From Schistocerca nitens (lineage: Eukaryota > Arthropoda > Insecta > Orthoptera > Acrididae): DNA of 64,000 nucleotides. The stretch spans positions 644,610,974-644,674,973 of the forward strand of contig NC_064616.1 in assembly GCF_023898315.1 (NCBI RefSeq). Direction: 5' to 3'. The notes beneath the pieces are model-generated. The model made no database searches, was not told the origin of the DNA, and saw only the letters and a list, made by a program, of their open reading frames with translations. Each line of letters starts with the position of its first letter. Positions within the stretch are counted from its first letter, which is position 1. The translations under genes and the position numbers were made by a program. This document shows, piece after piece, positions 54,012 through 64,000 of the stretch.

Positions 54012-54944
54012 TCAAATACCGTGAAATTAAAGAAAAGAACAGCCACATTGATTGTACGCTTGTGTTTACTACTCATCTGAACTGTGACTCTAGGACTGAA
54101 GTCCCAAGCACAAGTAATTGAACGTACTGTCACCGTCTGTTGCATAATTAAACTTACCTAAAATTGCAAATAGTCATCGGTTTATTCCGGAAGGTGCGCA
54201 ATCATTTTCGGATATTAAGTGATAGAGGGCAGTTGCATAACCTAGTAAGAGTTTCGTTGAGCAAAAGAAAAGTTTGATTTGCATCTTGTTCTAAATTATG
54301 TCTTTATAGTTTCATATACACTGCTGTGCAGAACGTAAGGGCGAGATAGATAAAGTAAAATAACATATTGAAGTTCTCGGTGAAAGTAATGAAAGTGCGG
54401 GATCATGTTGCCAGATATCTCCCAGTCGTGCACGAAAGATGGATGTCACCTTGTGAGGTCAGCGTGACTGTAGCACTAAATGGGACTGGTCTCGCAACAC
54501 GAGGCAGTTGAAGGAACGGGAAAAGAGAATGTCAGTCAGCGAGCAGTTGGGGTGTACTGTGGTGGTGTTATTCCTTACAACATGGCCTGGTGACAACATT
54601 TGGAAGATTTGACACTGGGAAGAATCATTGGGAAACTGGAGAAAGGAAGTAGTGTGAGGAGTTCAGTCCATGAATTTGGTAATTACTCACAGCATTGTTT
54701 CTTGCGCATGGGGAACGTTTCGAACAACAGTTGCGGGTACCCGAAGGAGAGGAGGTAGTCGACTACGGTCAACTAAAGCAATAGATGACCCCTACATTGT
54801 GCAGCATGGAAGAAGGGACTCACATGAAACAGCAGGTGCAATAATTGCAACCACATTTAACAGGACTGCAATGCACGTAATATCACGCTCCACAGTCGCA
54901 CGGCGACTTCTTTGAGAGGGGGGTTGGTCTGTCTGCCCGACGAT

Positions 54945-57900
54945 CAGTGGCGAAGCGTCCATTAAGGTTCTAAGGCTGGCCTACTCAAAAAATCCAAAAT
55001 AATACGTCCAAACTGAATTTAGTCCGATCTGCTCACGTTCCCTCGTGAATGTTCTCAAATATTTTACGTCTGAATTTCTTATATGCACACGCCACTGTAA
55101 TGCATCACTCCTCTACCTTTGCAACTAATAGCAACTCGGAATTCCGTGCTTGTTATAAGCATGCGCAGTAAGCCCGTTTCTTACGCGTAGCGGGCTAGGG
55201 TTCCTGCAGCGTGAATACGGGTTTTGAAAGCTGGCGTTTGATTTGTTTCTACTTGTCGCCAGGAGGTGGATACAGACCTAAGTGGAATGTCAAGTCATTC
55301 AGCAGTTCCCTAACAGATAGCGCTACTTCGCATCATCTAGCATGCTAGCAGCAAGCTGGGCGGCATGTGAAACCATTAACTCTTAAGTGTTTGTTTAAAA
55401 TATAAAGTACAAGGAAATATTCGTAATTTATAGGAAATAAATGTGAATGCGTCATCGGATGCTGCTGCATGATGATAGGAAATAGCTTACGTATTTTCGT
55501 TGTTCCTTAGATTAAAATTTAGTAGCCTTACTTATTTCAAAGGTTAGTAGTTCTGTAGCTTGTCTGTTGGCTTTCATATCAGTAGCGCTAGACGTGCTTA
55601 TGGTGAAACTTGGAACATGAATTTTGTAGTTAAAATGTATTAAGTTGTGGTAGTGATTAAGTGATTAGTAAAGTATATTTCAGTGTGCCCTGTCACGTGC
55701 GAGGTATCATCGTCAATTTGTCTTGTCATTGTGTTCCCGAAAGGAAAACTGTAAACCGTCTAATATTTAAATTATTATCTTGTAACGCATGGTATTACTG
55801 ACTGTTTCGAACTGTCATGGACGTGTTTTTTTCATCACAAGATCCACAGAATTTTTTTATTGAAAAACGTGCATTCTTCTCTCGTCCTTCTTTGGAAGAT
55901 AAACTCCTGGCGAAGGAACGAAAGCTTACAATAAGTCTGTCTGTTAAAAAATCTTATGGGAACTTTGTAAGACGTTTCCAAACACAATGGTGCAATTAAA
56001 ATACATGGTTAACGGGCAGAGTTCTAAGGAAAAAACTGTTTTGTTTTTACTTTGTACTATTTGGAATGGGTAATGAAGGTTTCGAATGGCCTAAGTGGGG
56101 AACAGGCGAAGAGAGTCTTCAAAATTCCCTTTCGGAAGCTAAAAAAAAATGAATGTTCCATTTCACATATGACAGCAGCTGTTAAATACAATCAGCTAAG
56201 TGCAGTAAGAACTGACCAAGCTCTTTCAGAAGCAACATGCCTGGAAGCTTTGAAACATAACAAGAAGGTTGATCGACACAGAAGTATAATGAAAAGACTT
56301 ATTTCGACTATCTGCGTTTTAGCACTACAAGAATTAACTCTTCGAGATCATGACGAATCTGAGGTATCAGTAAATAAAGGAAATTATTTAGAACTTTTTG
56401 ATTTCTTGGCGTAAGAAGAACCATACATGAAAGTTCATTTGGCATGAGATGGAATATTTAAGGGCACTTCGTCTGACACACAGAATGAATAATAATAACT
56501 TGCATTACGGATGTTATTAAGATCAAATTTCAAGTGAAGTTAAAAATAGTCGTATTATATCAGTACACGCCGACGAAACAACGGATGTCTCATCTAAAAG
56601 TCAAATGAGTAAAATTTTTCGTTTTGCAAATATCTAATCAAGAGAATAAAAAAGAGATTCGTAAGATTTTATGATGTATACAAAGACCGGAGTGCACAAG
56701 GCATAGCCACTGTTATGTTGCAAGTGCTAAGCAGTTTGAAAACTGATAAAAATACGACGGCTGCAGTACAATGGCAGGAAACAATTATGGCGCTCATTCT
56801 GTTATGAAAACAAGTATATCCTAATGCTCTCTTTATCCACTGCTACGCACATCAGTTGAACTTCGTCCTTTTCCGTGCTTGTAAATAAAGTACGCAAGTA
56901 AAAATTTTTGTGGCAAATCTATAAGGATTTCACGCATTTCTTAACGGTTCCAGTAAAAGAAGTGGACTTCTGAGGGAAAGGGGCTTTAAACTATCAAGTA
57001 CTTGTGAAATATGGTGGAATTTTCATTTGCGGACTGTCCAAATCATTATTCTTCACAATACAGACCTATGAGAACAGCATTTAATGGTGTGGTAAACAAT
57101 GAAGGGTAGGATGATAATTCTTTACATCAAGCAATTCAGCTAAATAGTACACTGGATGCTCAAACGTTACGTTTCCTACTGCAGATATATGATTGGATTT
57201 TCCAGCATACAAATATCGAGTTTGACATCATGCAAAGTAAAACTGTGCACATAGAAGCTGTAAGTTCGAAATTGAAAACTGCATTAAGACTGTTGAAAGA
57301 CTGAGATGTGAGGAAATTATTCTGAAAAGCATAGTCGAAGCTAAGCGCCTTATAAATTCAGCAAAAGTATCTGAAATTAATTTTAACGAAACAGAAGGAA
57401 ATATGCAGAAATTGAGAAGGTTAGCATGTGAAATAATTGACATAGTAGTAGTAAACATGGAAACTAGATTGCAGGACTTTCATGAAACAGATTTTACAGA
57501 ATTTGTAAATGAGAAAAAGTTCTCAGGTTATAGTAGGCCAAATAATTTCCCGATACATGAAGTGGAAAAACTACTTAAAATATATCCTTTCTTGGACAGT
57601 GAAAAACTGAAAGAACAGCTTACGTTTATTAACAGCAGTGAAGATAGACGTCTAAAGCCTCAGTACCTCCTTAAATCCTTTATAAACAATGCATTAAAAT
57701 TTTTTTTTCTCAGAATGTATGAAATTACTGTGGTTGGGTCTTGCAATTCCAGCAACCACCAAAGCATGAATACATTAAAATGCATTAAAACCTACTTTCG
57801 CAACACAATGACAAAAGACAGACTGTCAAACTTGGCGATTTTCGCTATAGAGTAGGGAAGTGTGAAAACTTCAACCAGATGGCAGGATTTCATGTGTAAT

Positions 57901-58175
57901 GTTACCGATGTTTAAGCCCATGAAGACAGAACTAAATTATAAAAAGAAGTAACGGAGAGTTACTGTGTGTTGTATTTTTATTAATGTGTGGCTGTTTAAC
58001 TTTTTTATGCTTTTATTTATAACAATTTTTGTAGTAGTTTGCCTTAATAGAAATGTGTAACTAAGTTGCTTTTTTGCAGTGTTACTGTTTTACAAGTTTT
58101 TGTTCTAAGATTTTTTTCTTTATCGAAATTCGTAATTCTCACCTACCCTACAAAAAATGCCACGCTTCGCCACTA
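54945..58175 (+). mobile_element. hAT element, full length, dead
   Basis: Left end CAGTGGCGAAGCGT and right end ACGCTTCGCCACTA form a 14-bp TIR with one terminal mismatch. 8-bp TSD CCGACGAT (54937-54944) / TCGACGAC (58176-58183), two mismatches, and the flanking Tc1 reading frame is continuous once it is removed. Length 3.23 kb with a single transposase remnant fits an originally autonomous hAT. Confidence 0.9.
55817..57855 (+). pseudogene. hAT transposase remnant (ZMYM1-like type with DUF4371-like domain)
   Basis: N-terminal region from MDVFFSSQDPQNFF with a YFVLFGMG-EG segment (TTF-type zinc finger region, degraded). 56052-56414: FKIPFRKLKKNECSISHMTA, ALKHNKKVDRHRSIMKRLIS and LTLRDHDESEVSVNKGNYLE, the DUF4371-like block. 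56555-56620: VHADETTDVSSKSQM (first catalytic Asp region). 56755: YDGCSTMAG, usually YDGA..M.G. 56840: CYAHQLNFVLF, the C..H domain motif. 57403-57855: C-terminal dimerisation domain, with NTLKCIKTYFRNTMTKDRLS and LAIFAIE before the stop. Multiple stops and frameshifts; several catalytic-region motifs survive, so decay is moderate. Confidence 0.9.
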
Positions 58176-58255
58176 TCGACGACCAGTACGTTGTGTTCCG
58201 TTGACACTCGCACATTGGCGGCACATTTTGCGATGCTGCCAAGAACACAGGGATT

Positions 58256-61200
58256 TTTTTTCTGTTGTATTTTTTGTGGCCGTGTGCGTATTTATTATTG
58301 CCGACCGTGAGGGTCTTATAGCCACTGCTGCTGACAGTGTGCGTAGGGGTTAGAGGTTACCGAAAGACCATGCGAATACAAAACCTCCATACGCACAATT
58401 GCTCGTCCCTGCCGCGTGCAGTCGAACCCTTTTTATTTTCTTTCTTCTTATTTTATGTAATGCAGTTTTTAGATTTATACTCATAGAACATAAAATGTAC
58501 GTAAATGTGAAAGACGGCTGTTATATCCACGATGAGCTTTAGACGGCGTGCCCACTTACAGCGAAGCTCAACACTGATTCGAAGAGCGCACAAGGGGGTG
58601 TTCGTATCAGCGAGGTTAGTAATATATAATTGGCTGAGGTTATTCGTGCTAGTTCGTCTTGTATTTTTTTCTGCTTTATCTGTTATTATTCCTATGTGTT
58701 CGTTGAAGCTATGTCCCTCTTCAAGATGTACCCCAAAATATCTTGTTACTGTTGTGCGTTTAATGTTTATGTTACCAAGTTAATGCAGGGATTCCGTTTC
58801 ACTGATCCTTTCATTAGAATGTATGCAGTTTTGTTGCTTGCAACTGTTCGCTTGTTCCTGTTGCATTTTGTAATGGTATAATGTATTGCACTTGCTTTCT
58901 GTTCTAGCTGCTCTCTGTTGTCATCTGATATGACAGCTAATACCGCATTCGCGTATATAATTACTCCATCCGGCCTCGCGTCCCCTTGGAGTACATGAAG
59001 GAAGGATTCAGTAGAGATATCACAGAAAATGATTCCACAGATCGATTCTTGCGCACAACCCTTGGTTATTTTCTTAGTAATATGGCGATTGTCCGAGCGC
59101 CATTCTTCGATCCTGTCCCTACAGTAGTCCTGGAAACTGATGGTACAGGGCCTCAGGCACCTCCAGTTCAGTAAGCCTCGCAAACATTGCAGGCTACCAG
59201 AGATTATCTAAGCGCTTGCAATGTCTAAGGTTATTGCAACTGCATATTTACGTATGGTTCCCGAATCTATCATCAACTGATTTACCTTTCCTGAAGCCAA
59301 ATTGATGTGAACTAAGGCCACGAAGGGCTCTAGTGTGCTAGCAAGCGGTCACACAGAAGCTTTTCACGGACCTTAGCTAGTGGATTTATTAACAGATGGG
59401 TCTGTATGATATTGGATCTGTAGGATCCCTGTCCGCGGATTTTTGATTATTGGTGAATTGGCTGTCTTCCAAATTTTTGATGCTCTTCCCAGCCTTAGAG
59501 CTTCGTTTAATATCTGGGTTAACATTAGGAGTATCTGGCGATGCCTGTTGCAGTACCTCAGAGTGAATCCCTTCTGGCCCGTGTCCTTTTTCAGTCTTTT
59601 TGCTGTCGCTAACACAACTTCATCTTGCGCAAATGGGCAGGCGACAGTTGTTTTGTGGTATGGTTCCTAAAGCTGTTCTCGTAGTGTGGTGTCTTGCTCC
59701 TACACTGAGTTCATGATATCATCGGTAAGGAGTTTATCCAGCAGATATTGTGCTGTCTGCCTCCATCCCTGTGTCCTGGACCCGTCTCCCTGCCTTAGCG
59801 TTCAAGAACGAATGGGGTTTTGATTTTTTCAGTCAGTATTTTGTGTGGTTCTCCCCAGACGTTTTCTTGTGTTTCTGCTGTCACGAGATGCACCTAGTAT
59901 TTCTTCTTGGTCTCTGACAGTAGTTTTAAAAGTTTCTTTCGCTAGTCTATATGCAGCTAGTCTTAGATGTCGATCTCTTACCATATTTTTCGTTGCATAT
60001 CACATTTTAGTTTAATTCCATACTCCGTACTGACTTTTTTTTTATTTTATCGGTGTCTGTTGGAAGTGCCTCCTGGTGCCCTTTTTGCAATGCTTCAGTT
60101 GAATGCTCGGAAATCTACACTCCCATGAATTTCTGTTAGATTCCTCTTCTCAGGTTTTCCCAGTCTGCTTTGCATGGTAATAAAAGTCCTTTTCTTCTCT
60201 TTTTGTGACTGTGTCTTGCGTCTTGGTCGCAAGATATGTTACTACGGTGAGGTCGCTCGTCGTTATGTGTTTGTGTACTTTCCAGTCATTAATGAGTGTG
60301 AGTGGTGTGTTATTGACGAAGTTATGTCTGGATTGATAGCTGATCCATCGTGTCCCATGTATGTTTGTGGCTGTCTGTCCTTGTTTACTACGTGCAGCCC
60401 ACATTCTCAATCATGTTGTTAATCACTGTTCCTCTGTCGACTGTTTTGTTTGAGTTCCACAGAGTAGACAGTGAACTTATGTGTGAAGTTAGAATTAGTC
60501 TCTTTCGTTGTGCGTATGTTGCTATGTCCTTGATGCGTGCTGCATTCCTTTTCACCCAGATAGTCCGTGTTTTGGATCGTACCAGGCTGTTTATGTTCTA
60601 ATTGCGTTGGTTCGGTCTCTAATGTGGGATTGTTTGTGTTTTGTGTCCTGTGTGGCAGGTCTCTGGCGTGGGTATGCTATGTTCTGAGACCTGTGAAGCA
60701 GGTTGCCTTGAATCTCTTGTATCCTGAGCTGTAGCACAATTTGATAATTTGCCTAGTAATACAATTGACTTTTAAGCTGTCTAGCGCAGTGGGTTCTGTT
60801 GCTCCATAAATGACCACGCATATGAATTCTGTAGTTTTTTAGGTAACTACTGTCCAGTGCCTCGGTGTTTAAAAGATACAGTAACGGTGGTGCAGGTGTG
60901 TCTTCAAAGTTTGGAGGAAGAAGGCCAATCTGCTGTCTACAGGAAGTGGGCCTCTGTTGGCTGCGTTCCATTGTGGAGGGAGACTCACGTTTTTTACATC
61001 TGTCTGTTTTGCCCTGTTGTGTAATGCGATTATCTTCTTACATCCACTTGTTAACCTCACTACTACAATTTGGTGCACTATAAGCCATAGTGTATGCTTT
61101 CAATTATTCTGTTGTACAGCTGATTATATGTAGGGCAATCTACGGCTTCGAACTTTTGCACTCGTTTTCCATGTTCCTTTTGGTACAGAGCACACAGATG

Positions 61201-62600
61201 GGGTTACCTTTTTACCTACAATCTCAGTTCTTACGTCCCTTCTGACCGCATTTGGCGTTTGTGATCTCAGTTTCCTCTGTAGATCACAACAGCCGTAACA
61301 TTGTGTTACGACAACAAATTCTTTGATCAGTTATGACTGATAGTCAATTTAGACTCTGCCTTTTGGTAATAGCAGCTTCCTAACTGATCGGCTCACCTCG
61401 AGCACGTTTTCTGAAAAGCCTCCACCCTTTGTGCCCTTCTTGAACGTAATTTTTTCTTACCTGTTAAAGTCTTTCCTTAAAATGTCCTCACCCAAATTCA
61501 GTTAAGATAGACCTCCATGAACTCATTGCAGTGCACCCTATCCCTGATACACTGACGAATAGTGGCTTCCATTTGCGGGGCTTTCACCCTTTATTTGTGG
61601 TATTACGCTGGCTTTTACAATCAGCATTTTGCAGTCTCTGTGGGACGCAATCTCCACGATTACTGTGTAGCTGTTGTTCTGACTGGTTTAATTCTAAGTT
61701 TTTCTCTGGATGGGCTTGTCTTACTTGTTAGTGTCTCTCTGATGGATTTCGAGTCTTTATTGCATTTTGATTTGATAAAAACTGCTGTGGCCTGCTTTTT
61801 CTTTGCTTTTTTGTTATTATGGCTGTGTGCTTAGTGTTTGGTTCTTCGCTTAAGGTTGCGGCATACGTTTTCGGAAACGACTGGGTTCTTGGCAGTTCAG
61901 CTTTAGTTGTCCATTCTCTGTCTATAAGTGAGCGATCTGACTTTGTATTTGCTGTATTACCGCATCCTTCGCAGACTCCTGAGCGTGCTAGTTCCAATGT
62001 GTGAGTTTCGTTCTCTTCTTTTAAGAACATTACCTTGTCCTGTACCTTACCAAGTCCAGAGGCAAAAGTGTATAGTTTGTGCTTAATGAGAGTAAAAAAG
62101 CTTGTGGAGACATGTTTGGTCTTCATTTCGGTAGCAGTCTCATTCAGTGATATGTCCAGAACTGATACACTTTGTTTTGAGACGTAGGTACATGTGCTGC
62201 GACTCAAGTGGTGGTTCCACGAGTACTATCAATGTCGGGGCCTAGAATTGTCCTTGTCCTACCTTGCAGTCTCGTTCTTGGGCTGGCAGCCAAGGGTGTG
62301 ATGTCGACACTCCAGGACCTGTAGCGGGGAGAACAGCTGGTAGCCGCTGTGCTGACGTCGATGTGCAGCGCGGCCAGACGTCGCCTCACGCTGTGCGGCG
62401 TGCTGACTCTGTAACCGATACGCGCTCCACCAGTAGGAGTGCGACGGGCTCTCCACTCACGCAGAACTTGCCAACGGAGGAGCGCACCACAGCGCGAAAA
62501 GACAAAAACCGCAGTCCCGGACTAGTTCCCATCACGTCACGTGGCAGATCTCACCTTCAGACATCCGTATAGAAACGCTGCTGCGACGCAGCGTGATTTG
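58256..62600 (-). mobile_element. LINE-f: R1/I-like LINE, near full length, decayed
   Basis: Minus-strand element with a short A-tail (T-run at 58254-58260). 5' side: 62200-62600 GC-rich leader, ORF1 at 61728-62207, endonuclease and reverse transcriptase below that. Endonuclease pieces: NRTHCARQLKSQLYY-type text and PPNFEDTPAPPLLYLLNTEA (60971-60800), ending YQSRHNFVN (60340). RT pieces: GPDGI-like region, LNEALRLGRASKIWKTANSP (59520-59440), GCAQESICGIIFCDISTESF (59065-59005; the GCPQGS.-GP.-W box), IIYANAVLAVISDDNREQLE (58960-58900, with YANAV where YADDV is expected, so the catalytic Asp pair is lost), TVASNKTAYILMKGSVKRNP (58850-58790), and TVTRYFGVHLEEGHSFNEHI near 58770-58700. Non-functional. 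Confidence 0.85.
61728..62207 (-). pseudogene. LINE-f ORF1 (gag-like), partial
   Basis: An open 159-residue stretch, MSRSTCTYVSKQSVSVLDIS onward, charged in the centre (LKEENETHTLELARSGVCEG), with CEGCGN possibly a remnant of a metal-binding motif, and lysine-rich text near the end. Position upstream of the endonuclease and the same strand support ORF1 of LINE-f; the usual CCHC knuckles should lie downstream (about 61250-61100), where only broken cysteine-rich frames are seen. Function would be RNA binding in the transposition particle. Confidence 0.55.
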
Positions 62601-62936
62601 CTAAGTTCCACTCACCTGGTGGTGAATTTCTTCTTACACACGCACGCCTCCTTGAAGATACTGGCATGCATCTCTCAGCCGGAAAAAGCTATAGTTTCTT
62701 ATGTACACTACTGGCCATTAAAATTGCTACACCACGAACATGACGTGCTACGGACGCGAAATTTAACCGACAGGAAGAAGGTGCTGTGATATGCAAATGA
62801 TTAGCTTTTCAGAGCATTCACACAAGGTTGGCGTTGGTGGCGCCACATACAATGTGCTGACATGAGGGAAGTTTCCAACCGATTTCTCATACACAAACAG
62901 CAGTTGACCGGCGTTGCCTGGTGAAATGTTGTTGTG

Positions 62937-64000
62937 ATGCCTCGTGTAAGGAGGAGAAATGCGTACCATCACGTTTCCGAGGTCGGATTGTAGCGTATCG
63001 CGACTGCGGTTTACCGTATCGCGACATTGCTGCTCGCGTTGGTCGAGATACAATGACTGTTAGCAGAATATGGAATCGGTGGTTTCAGGAGGGTAATACG
63101 GAATTCCGTGCTGGATCCCAACGGCCTCGTATCACTAGCAGTCGAGATGACAGGCATCTTATCCGCATGGCTGTAACGGATCGTGCAGCCACCGCAGGAC
63201 TGCTACGGTCGCAGGTTCGAATCCTGCCTCGGGCATGGGTGTGTGTGATGTCCTTAGGTTAGTTAGGTTTAAGTAGTTCTAAGTTCTAGGGGACTTATGA
63301 CCTAAGATGTTGAGTCCCATAGTGCTCAGAGCCAAACAGGATCGTGCAGCCACGTCTCGATCACTGAGCCAACAGAAGGGAACGTTTGCAAGACAACAAC
63401 TATCTGCACGAACAGTTCGACGACGTTTGCAGCAGCATGGACTATCAGCTCGGAGACCATGGCTGCGGTTACCCTTGACGCTGCATCACAGACAGGCGCT
63501 AAGGTGTACTCAACGACGAACCTGGGTGCACGAATGGCAAAACGTCATTTTTTCGGATGAATCCAGGTTCTGTTTACAGCATCATGATGGTCGCATCCGT
63601 GTTTGGCGACATCGCGGTGAACGCACATTGGAAGCGTGTATTCGTCATCGCAATACTGGCGTATCACCCGGCGTGGTGGTACGGGGTGCCATTGGTTACA
63701 TGTCTCGGTCACCCCTTGTTCGCATTGACGGCACTTTGAACAGTGGACGTTACATTTCAGATGTGTTACAACCCGTGACTCTACCCTTCATTCGAACCCT
63801 GCGAAAATCTACATTTCAGCAGGATAATGCACGACCGCATGTTGCAGGTCCTGTACGGGCCTTTCTGGATACAGAAAATGTTCGACTGTTGCCCTGGCCA
63901 GCACATTCTCCAGATCTCTCACCAATTGAAAACGTCTGGTCAATGGTGGGCGAGCAACTGGCTCGTCACAATACGCCAGTCACTACTCTTGATGAACTGT
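62937..64000 (+). pseudogene. Tc1 T3 transposase, copy 2 (frameshift and SINE insertion)
   Basis: Same protein as at 50178. The start MPRVRRRNAYHHVS is followed by a small deletion where copy 1 has FDKW, which shifts the frame; RIVAYRDCGLPYRDIAARVG then continues to the SINE at 63193. After the SINE: SARTVRRRLQQHGLSARRPW, IFSDESRFCLQHHDGRIRVW (first catalytic Asp, no stop here), FQQDNARPHVAGPVRAFLDT (second Asp) and SPDLSPIENVWSMVGEQLAR (final Glu), open to the window edge. Damage sites differ from copy 1, so the two lost function independently. Confidence 0.92.
63193..63338 (+). mobile_element. SINE-A, 5'-truncated, inside Tc1 T3 copy 2
   Basis: Starts mid-head (CGCAGGACTGCTACGGTCG) with box B GGTTCGAATCC, complete body, ends GAGCCAAACA. 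Perfect 15-bp TSD GGATCGTGCAGCCAC at 63178-63192 and 63339-63353. The only SINE-A copy here that lost box A on arrival but kept box B. Confidence 0.96.

Larger units (their letters stand above)
54319..58255 (+). mobile_element. Tc1 element (family T4), split by hAT, 3' part lost
   Basis: Left end CACTGCTGTGCAGAACGTAA after TA (54317-54318). Transposase N-terminus from ATG 54582: DLTLGRIIGKLEKGSSVRS (helix-turn-helix), TAGTRRRGGSRLRST, then STVARRLL. Coding sequence is cut by the hAT at 54945 and resumes at 58184: joined across the hAT the frame passes from GLSA into RRPVRCVPLTLAHWRH and ILRCCQEHRDF. After the last residue a T-run (58254-58260) marks the 3' end of LINE-f on the opposite strand, and the catalytic part and right TIR are absent. 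Confidence 0.85.
62706..64000 (+). mobile_element. Tc1 family T3, copy 2, cut by window end
   Basis: Left end CACTACTGGCCATTAAAATT after TA (62704-62705), near-identical to the copy at 49954 over its length. Contains SINE-A at 63193-63338. The right TIR lies beyond the window. Confidence 0.94.

Noticed and set aside
54670-54915. 81-residue open frame as an independent gene
   Set aside because: It is the N-terminal part of the Tc1 T4 transposase cut by the hAT.
58532-58881. Plus-strand open frames rich in Phe, Val and Cys
   Set aside because: They are antisense to LINE-f reverse transcriptase, whose motifs are on the minus strand.
1-64000. Integrated viral sequence or toxin gene
   Set aside because: No capsid, polymerase or envelope-like motif of a virus was seen apart from the solo LTR, which has no coding content; no toxin family recognised.

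Overview
The window looks like repeat-rich intergenic or intronic DNA from a very large insect genome, most likely a grasshopper or locust (Acrididae, Schistocerca-like). The main clue is a tRNA-headed SINE with a conserved body (CCTTAGGTTAGTTAGG, then AAGTCCCATAGTGCTCAG) present in about 18 copies, most with a readable target-site duplication (TSD). I recognise this SINE from locust sequence by memory; no database was searched. I found no convincing host protein-coding exon, rRNA gene, true tRNA gene, CRISPR array or virus-derived gene. Almost everything recognisable is a transposable element, and nearly every coding remnant carries stops or frameshifts.

Layout. 0.8-2.9 kb: old LINE-a copy hit by two SINEs. 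3.1-5 kb: SINE-B, then a complete but dead Tc1/mariner-superfamily element with 41 residues between its last two catalytic acids. 5.2-7 kb: I/Jockey-like LINE-b (gag-like ORF1 plus endonuclease start). 8.4-9.7 kb: mariner deletion derivative, TAC/GTA microsatellite, SINE-A. 9.7-12.3 kb: nothing recognised. 12.3-15.5 kb: LINE-c split by a SINE and by a Tc1 element that itself holds a LINE tail and another SINE. 17.2-18.1 kb: SINE-A beside a Penelope-like remnant with a GIY-YIG module. 19.2-21.4 kb: dead Tc1/mariner copy and several tRNA-derived SINEs. 23.9-28.9 kb: SINEs, minus-strand LINE-d and a deleted Tc1. 30.4-36.8 kb: mariner derivative, then two copies of one Tc1 family in opposite orientation, one carrying a SINE and a solo LTR. 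37.4-38.7 kb: Tc1 scrap and LINE-d. 40.6-42.2 kb: SINEs. 42.5-43.9 kb: a Tc1/mariner-superfamily element with an uninterrupted transposase, inserted in a TA microsatellite. 44.2-45.7 kb: a SINE split by a LINE 3' end. 46.4-52.6 kb: LINE-e interrupted by an antisense copy of itself, a Tc1 element and two SINEs. 52.8-53.4 kb: near-perfect inverted duplication of mariner sequence. 53.6-58.3 kb: SINE in SINE, then a complete dead hAT inside a Tc1. 58.3-62.6 kb: R1/I-like LINE-f on the minus strand. 62.7-64 kb: Tc1 of the 49.95 kb family with a nested SINE, cut by the window end.

The elements do not form a pathway. What the window records is a history: TSDs and interrupted reading frames allow insertion order to be reconstructed, with SINE-A mostly the youngest layer. 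Best candidates for a second look are the intact transposase at 42.6-43.7 kb, the solo LTR with its empty site readable in a sister copy, the 250-bp-arm inverted repeat at 52.8-53.4 kb, the SINE body shared by two different tRNA heads, and the CpG-rich TATA-containing patch near 34.8 kb. I did not find a clearly new biological system. Coordinates of old elements without a TSD are approximate.
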